A stretch of DNA of 46,099 bases from Ruminococcus sp. (GTDB taxonomy: Bacteria > Bacillota > Clostridia > Oscillospirales > Ruminococcaceae): the NCBI GenBank assembly GCA_017526445.1, contig JAFXRI010000096.1, positions 1 through 46,099 of the forward strand, read 5' to 3'. The notes beneath the pieces are model-generated. The model did no database searches, had not been told where the DNA came from, and was given only the letters and a program-made list of their open reading frames with translations. A program made the position numbers and the translations under genes. Below are positions 16,200 to 23,904 of this stretch, piece by piece (the stretch's first letter is position 1; the number at the start of each line of letters is the position of its first letter).

Positions 16200-17687
16200 T
16201 TATCGCGAGGTACCGCCGTGCTCAGCTTTGAACTTGGATTTGTGCTCATACATCGCCTTGTCGGCCCGCTTGAACACAAGCTCTACAGTAAGGTCGTCCG
16301 AGGCGTTCTCAGCCATGCCGACTGCGGCGGAGTATCTCTGCCAGGCTTCGGCAGAGGTATTGCTCCAGCACTGTTCATAGTCCTGCTTGAGCTTTTCAAC
16401 GATACGCTTGCGGTCGTTGTAATCGGGGCCCTGGAGAATGACAACGAACTCGTCGCCGCCTATCCTGTACACGGGAGAGTGCTTGAATGCCTCGCATACC
16501 ATCCGGCAGCAGCCCTTGATATAGAGGTCTCCTGCTCTGTGGCCGTAATCGTCGTTGACGCGCTTCAGGTTATTCATATCCACCATAACAAAAGCGAACT
16601 CTGCGCCGCCCCGTCCGAGCTGCTCGTTGAGCTCCTCGGCCTTCTTTATATAGGCAGCCTTATTGTTCACGCCGGTAAGTGCGTCACGGTATGTCTCGAT
16701 ACTGAGACGGCCGATCTGCTCATCCTTATCCCTGGCCTCGTTCTCAGCTTTGAGCTTGGCCTTGATAAGGTCGGCCATTTCGTTGATACGGTCGGTAATA
16801 TCCGTTTCCAAAGAGCGGATGCCGTTATAGATCTCGCCGATCTCGTCACGGCTGCGGATATCAAGGTCGATAACACCCGCCTGGTCATAACTCATATTCT
16901 CGGAGGGGTTGAACTTCTTCATCTCGGTGGTCATGGCATTAAGAGGCTTGACAACAACTTTATTTATAAACAGCATCGAGCCGGCAAGCACCACCACGGT
17001 GAAAATGACAGAGCCTATCACAAGTAAGATCAGCAGGCGTGTTCTTTCCTTCATAACATCATCCATACCGAAGTCACAGCCTACGATGCAGACACACTCG
17101 CCGGCTGAGTTATAAACGGGCTTAAAGGCCGAACACAGCCAGCCCCAGTCGCCGTGGGAGATCATAGGCTCGTCAAGAGCCGCGATGTCCTGTCCGAGGA
17201 GTTCCTCCTCCCTGTCCTCATAATAGCCTGTCTCAGTAAGCTCGATACTCTCATCGTCAATGAGGTACATATCCTGTTCGGCATCAGCGCTGCCGTGGGC
17301 AACGATATAGAGATACTTTATATCGTCCATATTCTCGAGATAGCGGGTGATCTTGGACCGTATCTCAGAATACTTATCCCAGAGGCCGTGGCTTATGAGG
17401 TACTCCTTCACAGGCTCATCGTCCCCGGCCTCTTCTGCCCTGGCACGGAGCTGCTGGAACTCATCCGACGCCACCTCTGCTTTGAGCTTTTCCAGGAAAT
17501 CTCCGTCCACCATAGAAGCAAAATTTTTAGCGTTATCGTTGGCGCTGTTTTTATAATAACGTTCTATCTGATCGGCGCTGGTACGGAATGCTATCACAGA
17601 TGTACCTACTGCGACCACAATTACGGCGATCACGACGAATATGTACATTTTCATCTTGATAGAAAACCGTCTTCCCTCTTTCTTCAT
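16200..17687 (-). CDS. Membrane-bound diguanylate cyclase (GGDEF)
   Basis: This 495-residue protein is predicted to make cyclic di-GMP. An N-terminal membrane segment (YIFVVIAVIVVAVGTSVIAF) is followed by an extracytoplasmic sensor of about 200 residues. A second segment (LLILLVIGSVIFTVVVLAG), a HAMP-like linker with a coiled stretch, and the GGDEF domain follow. The intact catalytic motif GGDEF is at residues 410-414. No RxxD inhibitory site is seen just before it. The longer upstream ATG at 17720 lies inside the -10 box and lacks a ribosome binding site. I therefore start at the ATG preceded by AGAGGTGAT. Confidence 0.92.
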   Translation of the reverse strand: MKKEGRRFSIKMKMYIFVVIAVIVVAVGTSVIAFRTSADQIERYYKNSANDNAKNFASMVDGDFLEKLKAEVASDEFQQLRARAEEAGDDEPVKEYLISHGLWDKYSEIRSKITRYLENMDDIKYLYIVAHGSADAEQDMYLIDDESIELTETGYYEDREEELLGQDIAALDEPMISHGDWGWLCSAFKPVYNSAGECVCIVGCDFGMDDVMKERTRLLILLVIGSVIFTVVVLAGSMLFINKVVVKPLNAMTTEMKKFNPSENMSYDQAGVIDLDIRSRDEIGEIYNGIRSLETDITDRINEMADLIKAKLKAENEARDKDEQIGRLSIETYRDALTGVNNKAAYIKKAEELNEQLGRGGAEFAFVMVDMNNLKRVNDDYGHRAGDLYIKGCCRMVCEAFKHSPVYRIGGDEFVVILQGPDYNDRKRIVEKLKQDYEQCWSNTSAEAWQRYSAAVGMAENASDDLTVELVFKRADKAMYEHKSKFKAEHGGTSR

Positions 17688-17718
17688 AGATAGGATCACC
17701 TCTGAAAAGCTTTTTTTC

Positions 17719-17747
17719 ATTATATCACATTATGACTCTTTTTTCAA
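17719..17747 (-). promoter_or_regulatory. Promoter of the diguanylate cyclase gene
   Basis: On the minus strand, TTGAAA (17747-17742), 17 bp and TATAAT (17724-17719). It is divergent from the promoter at 17796. Confidence 0.8.
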
Positions 17748-17795
17748 TAGTATCTTTTTATTCATCAAGGTTTTGGCAGGGGGACGGGAGATGCA

Positions 17796-17824
17796 TTGAC
17801 TTCCCGCACAGATAGTGGTATAAT
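17796..17824 (+). promoter_or_regulatory. Promoter of the patatin-like gene
   Basis: TTGACT (17796-17801), 17 bp and TATAAT (17819-17824). Confidence 0.85.
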
Positions 17825-17873
17825 AAGTTCCGGGATATTCCCGCATTCTGAGAGGAAAGGCGAATATACAGAT

Positions 17874-18743
17874 ATGGAAAATACATACAAGAAGGGGCTC
17901 GTGCTTGAGGGCGGGGCTATGCGCGGATTGTTCACCGCGGGAGTGCTGGATATTTTTCTTGAGAACGATGTACGCTTTGACGGGATGGCGGGCATCTCTG
18001 CGGGGGCGGTGTTCGGGTGCAATCTGAAAACCCGCCAGATAGGCAGAGCCATCAGGTACAACAAGAGGTTCTGCCGGGACAAGAGGTACTGCAGCTTCCG
18101 CTCGCTGATAATGACGGGAGATCTGTACGGAGTCAAATTCTGCTACGATGTGATACCCAAGCAGCTGGACGTTATGGACACCAAGACCTTCGCAGCTGAT
18201 CCGCTGAAATTCTACATCGGGGCAACTGATGTGGCGACCGGCAAGGCAGTTTACCACCTTTGCAGCGACGGAGGAAAGCGGGATATGCAGTGGATGAGGG
18301 CATCGGCATCTATGCCTATGGCTTCCCGGCCTGTGAACATCGGGGGCAGGAAGCTGCTGGACGGAGGCATCTCCGACTCGATACCCTTTGCGTTTATGGA
18401 GCGTCAGGGCTACAACAGGAACGTTATCATACTCACTCAGCCGGAGGGCTATGTCAAAAAGCCTGCCGGTGCCGGTGCCAGGCTGATGTTCAGGCTGGGA
18501 CTGCACAGGTACCCGAAAATTGCTGAAGCGATGATCCGCCGGAGCGATATGTACAATGAACAGATCAGACAGATCAGAGAACGTGAGGAGGCCGGGAGCA
18601 TTCTGGTCATCCGTCCGCACGAGTCACTGGGCATCAGCCGCACCGAGAGGGATCCTGAGGAACTGGAGCGGGTTTATCAGACCGGGCGTCAGGTGGGACT
18701 GGAAAGGCTCGCGGAGATCAAGGCTTTTCTGGAAGAAGACTGA
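17874..18743 (+). CDS. Patatin-like phospholipase (YjjU/RssA type)
   Basis: This 289-residue protein has the patatin fold: the oxyanion loop GGAMRGLFTAGVLD near the N-terminus, the nucleophile elbow GISAG and the Asp of the dyad in LDGGISDSIPF. These fit an active serine acyl hydrolase. The late segment RSDMYNEQIRQIRE and length resemble the YjjU-like family, mostly housekeeping or of unknown substrate. The start is the ATG about 13 bases after AGAGGAAAGG. The longer open frame begins inside the promoter. It precedes the TIR gene but has its own promoter, so a joint function is not established. Confidence 0.9.
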   Translation: MENTYKKGLVLEGGAMRGLFTAGVLDIFLENDVRFDGMAGISAGAVFGCNLKTRQIGRAIRYNKRFCRDKRYCSFRSLIMTGDLYGVKFCYDVIPKQLDVMDTKTFAADPLKFYIGATDVATGKAVYHLCSDGGKRDMQWMRASASMPMASRPVNIGGRKLLDGGISDSIPFAFMERQGYNRNVIILTQPEGYVKKPAGAGARLMFRLGLHRYPKIAEAMIRRSDMYNEQIRQIREREEAGSILVIRPHESLGISRTERDPEELERVYQTGRQVGLERLAEIKAFLEED

Positions 18744-18826
18744 CGGGACATGAGCAACTCCTTAACTGTTTATTAAAGCTTTGTTAAATATGCGTTTATA
18801 TTACTGTGATAGAATAAAAATATATA

Positions 18827-18842
18827 GGCTGCTTCGGCAGCC
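18827..18842 (+). promoter_or_regulatory. Small TTCG-loop hairpin in the TIR gene leader
   Basis: GGCTGC, TTCG, GCAGCC, followed by GGGGG. It lies 37 bases before the TIR start codon. No clear promoter is seen upstream; TAGAAT near 18810 is a possible -10. Confidence 0.45.
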
Positions 18843-18879
18843 GGGGGACTGCAAATCTATATCGAAAGGATAGTTATAT

Positions 18880-21273
18880 ATGTCAGACGTTTTTATCAGC
18901 CACAGCTCAAAGGATAAGGGTATTGCCGATCAGGTCTGCAAGTTTATGGAAGACAAGGGACTTACCTGCTGGATAGCTCCGAGAGATATCGTACCCGGTA
19001 CTGACTGGGCCGCTTCGATCACTACAGCTATCACGGCCTCCCATGTTTTTCTGCTGATATACAGCGCCAACAGCGCAGCCTCCGATCAGGTTGCAAGGGA
19101 GCTCAGCCTTGCCGAGACCAAGAAAAACGTTTATATAGTTCCCTACAAAGTGGACGATACCGAGCTTTCAGGCTCCTATGAATACTACCTTATCGGCGCC
19201 CACTGGATAACCGCAAACTATAACAAGGGCGACTACAAGCTGGAGGAGCTTTACAACAACATTGCAGGCATCCTTGGCAAGGGCATACAGAACATCACCA
19301 ACAACACCTATATAGATCATCTGCACATTGAGAACGGTGCAGACCTGAACAAGAGCATACAGGACGCGGTCAAGGCACAGGCTCCCGCAGCGAGTCAGGC
19401 GCCGGGATATGCTCCCATGCCGTCACCTGTACCGGTGCAGCCTCCGGCAGCGAAGTCGAAGAAGCCGCTTATCATAGGATTATCCTGCGCGGCAGCGGCT
19501 GTTGTCGCGGCGGCGGCCATTATCATTGTGATGTCCGGCAATAATGACAGCAAGACAGTCTCCACAGCCGACTCCTCTGTTTCCGCAGTTTCCTCTGCGG
19601 CGGAGACTCCCATATCCTCTGCGGCGGACACTCCCGCTTCTTCGGCGGCTGATGTATCGGAGGCACCCTCCGGACAGGGCGTTGAGCTTACGAATGTGGA
19701 AATGCTTTACCATAAGGATAAGTACACCGGCACATACAAGGGCGAGGTCAATGAGAATAACGTCCCGGATGGACAGGGAGAGTATTCCGGCACATCGACC
19801 GATAAGGACGGCAAGGAGTGGAAAATAGAATGCAAGGGTGGATTCATCGGCGGAAAGCTCAACGGAAAGAACACCGTGCATATCGTCAACCCCAAAGGCT
19901 TTGACTATACCGTCGAATGTGACTTCAACAACGGTTATGAGAACGGCGAAGGAAAACTAACAGCGAATGCATCTGAAAATCTTGATGCAACTTACAGTGA
20001 AAAGATTTACGAGGGCAGCTTCAAGGACGGCAATTTTGATGATGAGGACGGCGTTCAGGTAATTACCTTCAAAAGCAGTGCCGACAACGAAATAGCCACC
20101 AAAACTTATACCGGCCAGTTCTCTGATAACACTTGGAACGGAAAGGGCAAGCTTGAGATCAAATATATCGAAAGCAGTAAGTACCTCGAAGAGGCGGTCG
20201 AGAGCACGGGATGGAAGAACGGAGCTTTGAACGGTCAGGGCAAGGAAGAACTGAAATTCAAAAACGGTGACATCAAGACCTACGAAGGCGAATACAAAGA
20301 CGGCAAATGGAACGGCAGCGGTTCCTGCAAGCTCACCTATGCCAACGGCGAATATGAGATATCCTCAGGTACATACAAAGAAAACAAGCTCGTCAGCGGT
20401 GAGACCGTGACATTCGACAAGGACGGCAATGAGCTCTCAAAGAAAACTGTGGGCGATGACAGCAGTCAGGGTGATGACAGCAGCAAGAGCAGTGATCCTG
20501 ACAAGAAGGGCAATGAGATCTCGCTGGCTTATATGAAAGACATCTACACCGGCACCTACAAGGGCGAGGTCAATTCAAACAAACTCCCCGAGGGCAAGGG
20601 CGAGTTCACAGGCACTTTGAAAGGCCAGGACGGCGAGTGGAAGATGACCTGCAAGGGCGAGTTCAAGGATGCCAAAATGAACGGCAAGTGTACCGTCACC
20701 ATCGAGAATGCTTCGGGAGATATATTCACCTATGATTGTGTTTTCCAGGACGGTTACCAGGAAGGCAAGGGCAAGCTCACCAAGGAATTCAACCCAGGCT
20801 CTGACAGCGAATACACCAAGCTGACCTACGAGGGCGGCTTCAAAAACGGAGAATGGTCCGACACCAAGGCCGTAGAGACATACTACTACAAGGACGGAGA
20901 CAAGAACGGCAGGCTCACCAAGACCTACACAGGCGGCTTTGAGAAAAACTCCTGGAAAGGCACCGGCACCTGCGTGACCGTTTACGGCGAGGGCAGCAAA
21001 TACAAGAAATTTACCACCACCAGCAGCGAATGGGAAGCAGGTCAGGTAAACGGCAAGGGCAAGGAAACTCTTGAATATGCTAACGGCGACGTCAGGACCT
21101 ATGAGGGAGACTATATTGCAGGCATATGGGCAGGCGAAGGCGTTGTCACCTCCATATACGCAAACGGCGAGAAGGTCGTTGAGACAGGAACATTTGCGAA
21201 CGGCTCGATGATAAGCGGAGAGACTGTCAAGTATGACAAGGACGGCAAGGAAGTTTCACGGGATAAGAAATAA
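18880..21273 (+). CDS. TIR domain - transmembrane - MORN repeat protein
   Basis: This 797-residue protein has an N-terminal TIR domain (about residues 1-135) opening MSDVFISHSSKDKGIADQV, with WIAPRDIVPG in the BB-loop region. Glu74 in SDQVARELSLAE matches the position of the catalytic glutamate of NAD-cleaving TIR domains. After a Pro/Ala linker, one membrane segment (LIIGLSCAAAAVVAAAAIII, about 197-218) and a Ser/Ala-rich spacer follow. About 520 residues of MORN-like units come next (YTGTYKGEV, YEGSFKDGNF, YEGEYKDGKWNG). The MORN part is duplicated: a second copy starts near 20,520. TIR in the cytosol and MORN outside is an inference. The ribosome binding site is AAAGGATAG. Confidence 0.9.
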   Translation: MSDVFISHSSKDKGIADQVCKFMEDKGLTCWIAPRDIVPGTDWAASITTAITASHVFLLIYSANSAASDQVARELSLAETKKNVYIVPYKVDDTELSGSYEYYLIGAHWITANYNKGDYKLEELYNNIAGILGKGIQNITNNTYIDHLHIENGADLNKSIQDAVKAQAPAASQAPGYAPMPSPVPVQPPAAKSKKPLIIGLSCAAAAVVAAAAIIIVMSGNNDSKTVSTADSSVSAVSSAAETPISSAADTPASSAADVSEAPSGQGVELTNVEMLYHKDKYTGTYKGEVNENNVPDGQGEYSGTSTDKDGKEWKIECKGGFIGGKLNGKNTVHIVNPKGFDYTVECDFNNGYENGEGKLTANASENLDATYSEKIYEGSFKDGNFDDEDGVQVITFKSSADNEIATKTYTGQFSDNTWNGKGKLEIKYIESSKYLEEAVESTGWKNGALNGQGKEELKFKNGDIKTYEGEYKDGKWNGSGSCKLTYANGEYEISSGTYKENKLVSGETVTFDKDGNELSKKTVGDDSSQGDDSSKSSDPDKKGNEISLAYMKDIYTGTYKGEVNSNKLPEGKGEFTGTLKGQDGEWKMTCKGEFKDAKMNGKCTVTIENASGDIFTYDCVFQDGYQEGKGKLTKEFNPGSDSEYTKLTYEGGFKNGEWSDTKAVETYYYKDGDKNGRLTKTYTGGFEKNSWKGTGTCVTVYGEGSKYKKFTTTSSEWEAGQVNGKGKETLEYANGDVRTYEGDYIAGIWAGEGVVTSIYANGEKVVETGTFANGSMISGETVKYDKDGKEVSRDKK

Positions 21274-21281
21274 GGCACAGT

Positions 21282-21322
21282 ACAATAAAAAAGCGGGGCT
21301 TGCAAGCCCCGTTTTTTATTGT
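21282..21322. terminator. Bidirectional terminator between the convergent TIR and RyR genes
   Basis: The core CGGGGCTTGCAAGCCCCG (21294-21311) is self-complementary and flanked by an A-run on the left and a T-run on the right. It can therefore end transcripts from both sides. Confidence 0.92.
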
Positions 21323-21344
21323 CAGGCCGGCTTCCCGGCTGTTA

Positions 21345-23303
21345 TCAGGTCCTGCCGAGATATTCTGCCATAAGCGGCATCAGGTCATATATTATCGTGC
21401 TGCGTCCGCGCTCATCCTTCAGGAGAGATTCAAAATCCATAAGGCAGTCGTGTATCTTCAGGCCGTCATCACGCTTTTTGCCGTATCTCCAGCCGTCGGC
21501 AGCCACAAAGCAGCACCAGCGTCTGTGCTCGAGTTCTGCTGCCGCAAGGGCAAACTCATCGGCCTGCAGGGCTTTCAGGAAGCCATCCTCGTCATCGTTG
21601 AGGCGCCATACGCTGCCGTCGTAACGCATAAGCGAGCCGTTCGTTCCAATAAGCTGATCTATCTTCTCCGAGGCGCTGCTGCTTCCCGTCTCGCGGGCGA
21701 GGCGGTCAAATATGAGCTTCTTCACAGGACTGTGGGCAGCCAGGGCCTTACTGGAGCGGCGCTTGAACATAGTATTCTTTCGCCAGAGAGCATCTGCATC
21801 GGCGGCATCGGTGCTCCAGGGGGTACCGTCCTTCGGGATGACTTGTATCGTCGAATAAAAGTAATGGAACTGCTTGGCTGCGCGGTCAAGTTTTTCGGCG
21901 AGGATATATTCAAGAGTAAGGACCTTATTTCTGTCCTCGAGGAGATGTACGTCCGCAAAGGCGCTGGAGTTATCGTTGATATACTGTGCAAGCCGGCGGT
22001 CGATATCCATTCTCAGTACTGTGGGGACTCCCCTGCTGCCGTAGGCAGAAAAGAGCCTGCTGAGACGCATTGCGCATCCCACGGCATAATTTACATTGTT
22101 TATGCCTATCATCGCATATGTATATGGCTGTTTCAGATGCTCTGCCATTATGGTATCATAGAAATCCTTGAAGGTCACATCCGTATCGTGACAGTTTATC
22201 ACCAGCTCGCCGTCGGCGGCGGAGCCGGAGAGCCTGACGGTACTGCCCTCATACAGGAAAGTCTCGGAGCTGAACCGGTTGGCGAAGAGTTCAAACTTAC
22301 GCTTGATATTGGTGTCATACAGGTCTATGATGATCTTATTGTTCTTATGCACTGCGGCCTGCTCTATTGTACGTATAAGGGCCTGTCTGCCAAGGGCGCC
22401 GAATCCAAGTATTAGCATACGGGTATCCCATTGTGCAAGCGGTACATCGGAAGCGGCATAATATGAATGCAGGGGGACAGTCTCAAACATCTTTCTGATC
22501 TGGAGCTCGGGTATGCTGACTATATCAAGGTCATATCTGCACTGTGCGCCGCCGCAGGTATTGTAGTAATCGGATATGATCTCCGAGATATTGTCGTCGT
22601 CACAGCGGCAGGTTATCTTGGCGCCGTTCCTGAGCTGGAACTTGCCGTCTCCGTCTCTGCTGCTGAACATCTGCAGCAGGGAGAAGTTGGTGACGGAATT
22701 ATCGCTGAAAAGTATGATATTCTCGGCGATCTCGGCCTGGGCCTTTAAAAGCAGACGAGCGGCAGTTTTATCATCGGCTGAGAGAATGTCAAAGTTATGT
22801 ATGACGAAGCCCCTTTTGCCGAGGGAATATCTCATATCCGAGGACATTTCGCTGCTGGTGATGATATGGACACAGCTCTTGATATCGCCGGCGTCGGGGA
22901 CATAGTTGTCAAGCATAGCCTTGACATCGCTGCCGAAGCCGAATATCAGCACGTGGCGCCATTTTTTATTCTTCCTGAACCTGAACATCACCCGGAGGAT
23001 ATTCTCCAGCAGTCTGTAAACTGCTGCCACGGTACAGTACGGGGCAGTGAACACAGCCACGCCGTACATATATCCCGCGACATTGTGGAGTATATCGTTG
23101 TTCTGCTCGATAAAGTTCATAGCGTCTGTCAGTGAGATAGAGGGCTTGAACATAAAGGCGTTGATGCCGTTCTGGAAGATCAGCAGGGTATTGAAGAACA
23201 GGTTGCTGTTGGAATAATACAGCGCACCCTCGAACACTGCTGCTATAAATGAGCCGATAGCCAGGAAGAGTATCAGCTTGCTTGAAAAGAAATTTTTTCT
23301 CAT
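21345..23303 (-). CDS. Membrane protein with two TrkA-like Rossmann domains and a C-terminal RyR-like domain
   Basis: This 652-residue protein has membrane segments near residues 8-27 (LILFLAIGSFIAAVFEGALY) and 75-100 (GYMYGVAVFTAPYCTVAAVY). A TrkA/RCK-like strand-loop HVLIFGFGSDV (loop at 122) follows, then a second Rossmann motif, RMLILGFGALGRQAL (GxGxxG at 300). The C-terminus carries LEHRRWCCFVAADGWRYG near His593, followed by KKRDDGLKIHDCL, a good match to the RyR domain pattern. Such domains are suspected nucleotide-ligand sensors. The start is the ATG behind AGAGGGGC. The upstream ATG overlaps the -35 box. It is convergent with the TIR gene. Confidence 0.8.
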   Translation of the reverse strand: MRKNFFSSKLILFLAIGSFIAAVFEGALYYSNSNLFFNTLLIFQNGINAFMFKPSISLTDAMNFIEQNNDILHNVAGYMYGVAVFTAPYCTVAAVYRLLENILRVMFRFRKNKKWRHVLIFGFGSDVKAMLDNYVPDAGDIKSCVHIITSSEMSSDMRYSLGKRGFVIHNFDILSADDKTAARLLLKAQAEIAENIILFSDNSVTNFSLLQMFSSRDGDGKFQLRNGAKITCRCDDDNISEIISDYYNTCGGAQCRYDLDIVSIPELQIRKMFETVPLHSYYAASDVPLAQWDTRMLILGFGALGRQALIRTIEQAAVHKNNKIIIDLYDTNIKRKFELFANRFSSETFLYEGSTVRLSGSAADGELVINCHDTDVTFKDFYDTIMAEHLKQPYTYAMIGINNVNYAVGCAMRLSRLFSAYGSRGVPTVLRMDIDRRLAQYINDNSSAFADVHLLEDRNKVLTLEYILAEKLDRAAKQFHYFYSTIQVIPKDGTPWSTDAADADALWRKNTMFKRRSSKALAAHSPVKKLIFDRLARETGSSSASEKIDQLIGTNGSLMRYDGSVWRLNDDEDGFLKALQADEFALAAAELEHRRWCCFVAADGWRYGKKRDDGLKIHDCLMDFESLLKDERGRSTIIYDLMPLMAEYLGRT

Positions 23304-23327
23304 ACAGGGCCCCTCTTTACAGATATT

Positions 23328-23363
23328 AAGGCAGCACCGCCCGATACACAGCGGTGCTGCCTT
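23328..23363. repeat. Short hairpin of the repeat family in the RyR gene leader (copy F)
   Basis: AAGGCAGCACCGC (23328-23340) and GCGGTGCTGCCTT (23351-23363) form a perfect 13-bp stem. They differ from the arms of the larger repeats by paired changes (AT to GC). It begins about where transcription of the RyR gene should start. Confidence 0.7.
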
Positions 23364-23364
23364 G

Positions 23365-23393
23365 ATTATACCATACTGGCAGAAAAATTGCAA
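23365..23393 (-). promoter_or_regulatory. Promoter of the RyR-domain gene
   Basis: On the minus strand, TTGCAA (23393-23388), 17 bp and TATAAT (23370-23365). Confidence 0.8.
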
Positions 23394-23414
23394 GATGATC
23401 TCTAAAAGCTCGTG

Positions 23415-23846
23415 CTAAAAAAGATCATCTGCCGGGGGCTCGCCCTCTATACTGAGTGTCATCATATCGTCCACGGCTATCCTTGTGCCGTCGGTGAAGA
23501 CGAGCTCACGGGTATAGCTGTCGAAGATACGCGGCCTGCCGGTCTTTGTTACATATCTGCCGCCGGACTTGCGCCCGTCGGGGATGAAGTATGTAACACT
23601 TATCTCAGGCTGCTCGGAGATGATCTTCAGGAGGCGGCCCAGGGCGGCGTTGAGCTCGTTGGCCTCGTCCTCGCACAGTTCGAGCTTACGGTCGGTGAGC
23701 CTGGCGGTCTCGTCAACGGCCTCGCCGTAGCCCACCAGCGCCGCAAAGGGTGAGAACTGAGCTGCCCTGTCGGCAGCAGACATCTGCGGGAGATCGTCAT
23801 ACTGCGGACGGAAAAGGTACAGTATATCGTTGTAATCGTCGGGCAT
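23415..23846 (-). CDS. YolD-like protein, partner of the Y-family polymerase
   Basis: This 143-residue protein has the motif MSAADRAAQFSPFAALVGYG, typical of YolD-like proteins. These are encoded beside UmuC/DinB-type polymerases in Firmicutes and phages. The second half is beta-rich (GGRYVTKTGRPRIFDSYTREL). The family is suspected to modulate the polymerase, as UmuD does in other bacteria. It follows the polymerase gene by 58 bases in the same direction, so it is probably cotranscribed. The ribosome binding site AAAGGAGTAAGC precedes the ATG. Confidence 0.8.
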   Translation of the reverse strand: MPDDYNDILYLFRPQYDDLPQMSAADRAAQFSPFAALVGYGEAVDETARLTDRKLELCEDEANELNAALGRLLKIISEQPEISVTYFIPDGRKSGGRYVTKTGRPRIFDSYTRELVFTDGTRIAVDDMMTLSIEGEPPADDLF

Positions 23847-23904
23847 AGCTTACTCCTTTCGCTGGGCGGTCAGGTCTTCTGATGCTTTTCACACCGCCTT
23901 ACTG

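Noticed and set aside
16059-17027. Long open frame on the plus strand over the diguanylate cyclase gene
   Set aside because: It is the complement of a clear GGDEF protein, with no family signature and no start signal of its own.
17874-21273. Patatin-like gene plus TIR gene as a CBASS-like or other known defence operon
   Set aside because: The patatin gene has its own promoter and resembles the YjjU/RssA group. No cyclic-nucleotide synthase gene is adjacent, and the gap to the TIR gene is 136 bases. The diguanylate cyclase nearby has an ordinary sensor-GGDEF layout.
21345-23393. Longer start of the RyR-domain protein at 23393
   Set aside because: That ATG overlaps the -35 box and lacks a ribosome binding site. 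The ATG at 23303 has AGAGGGGC before it and begins with a normal membrane segment.
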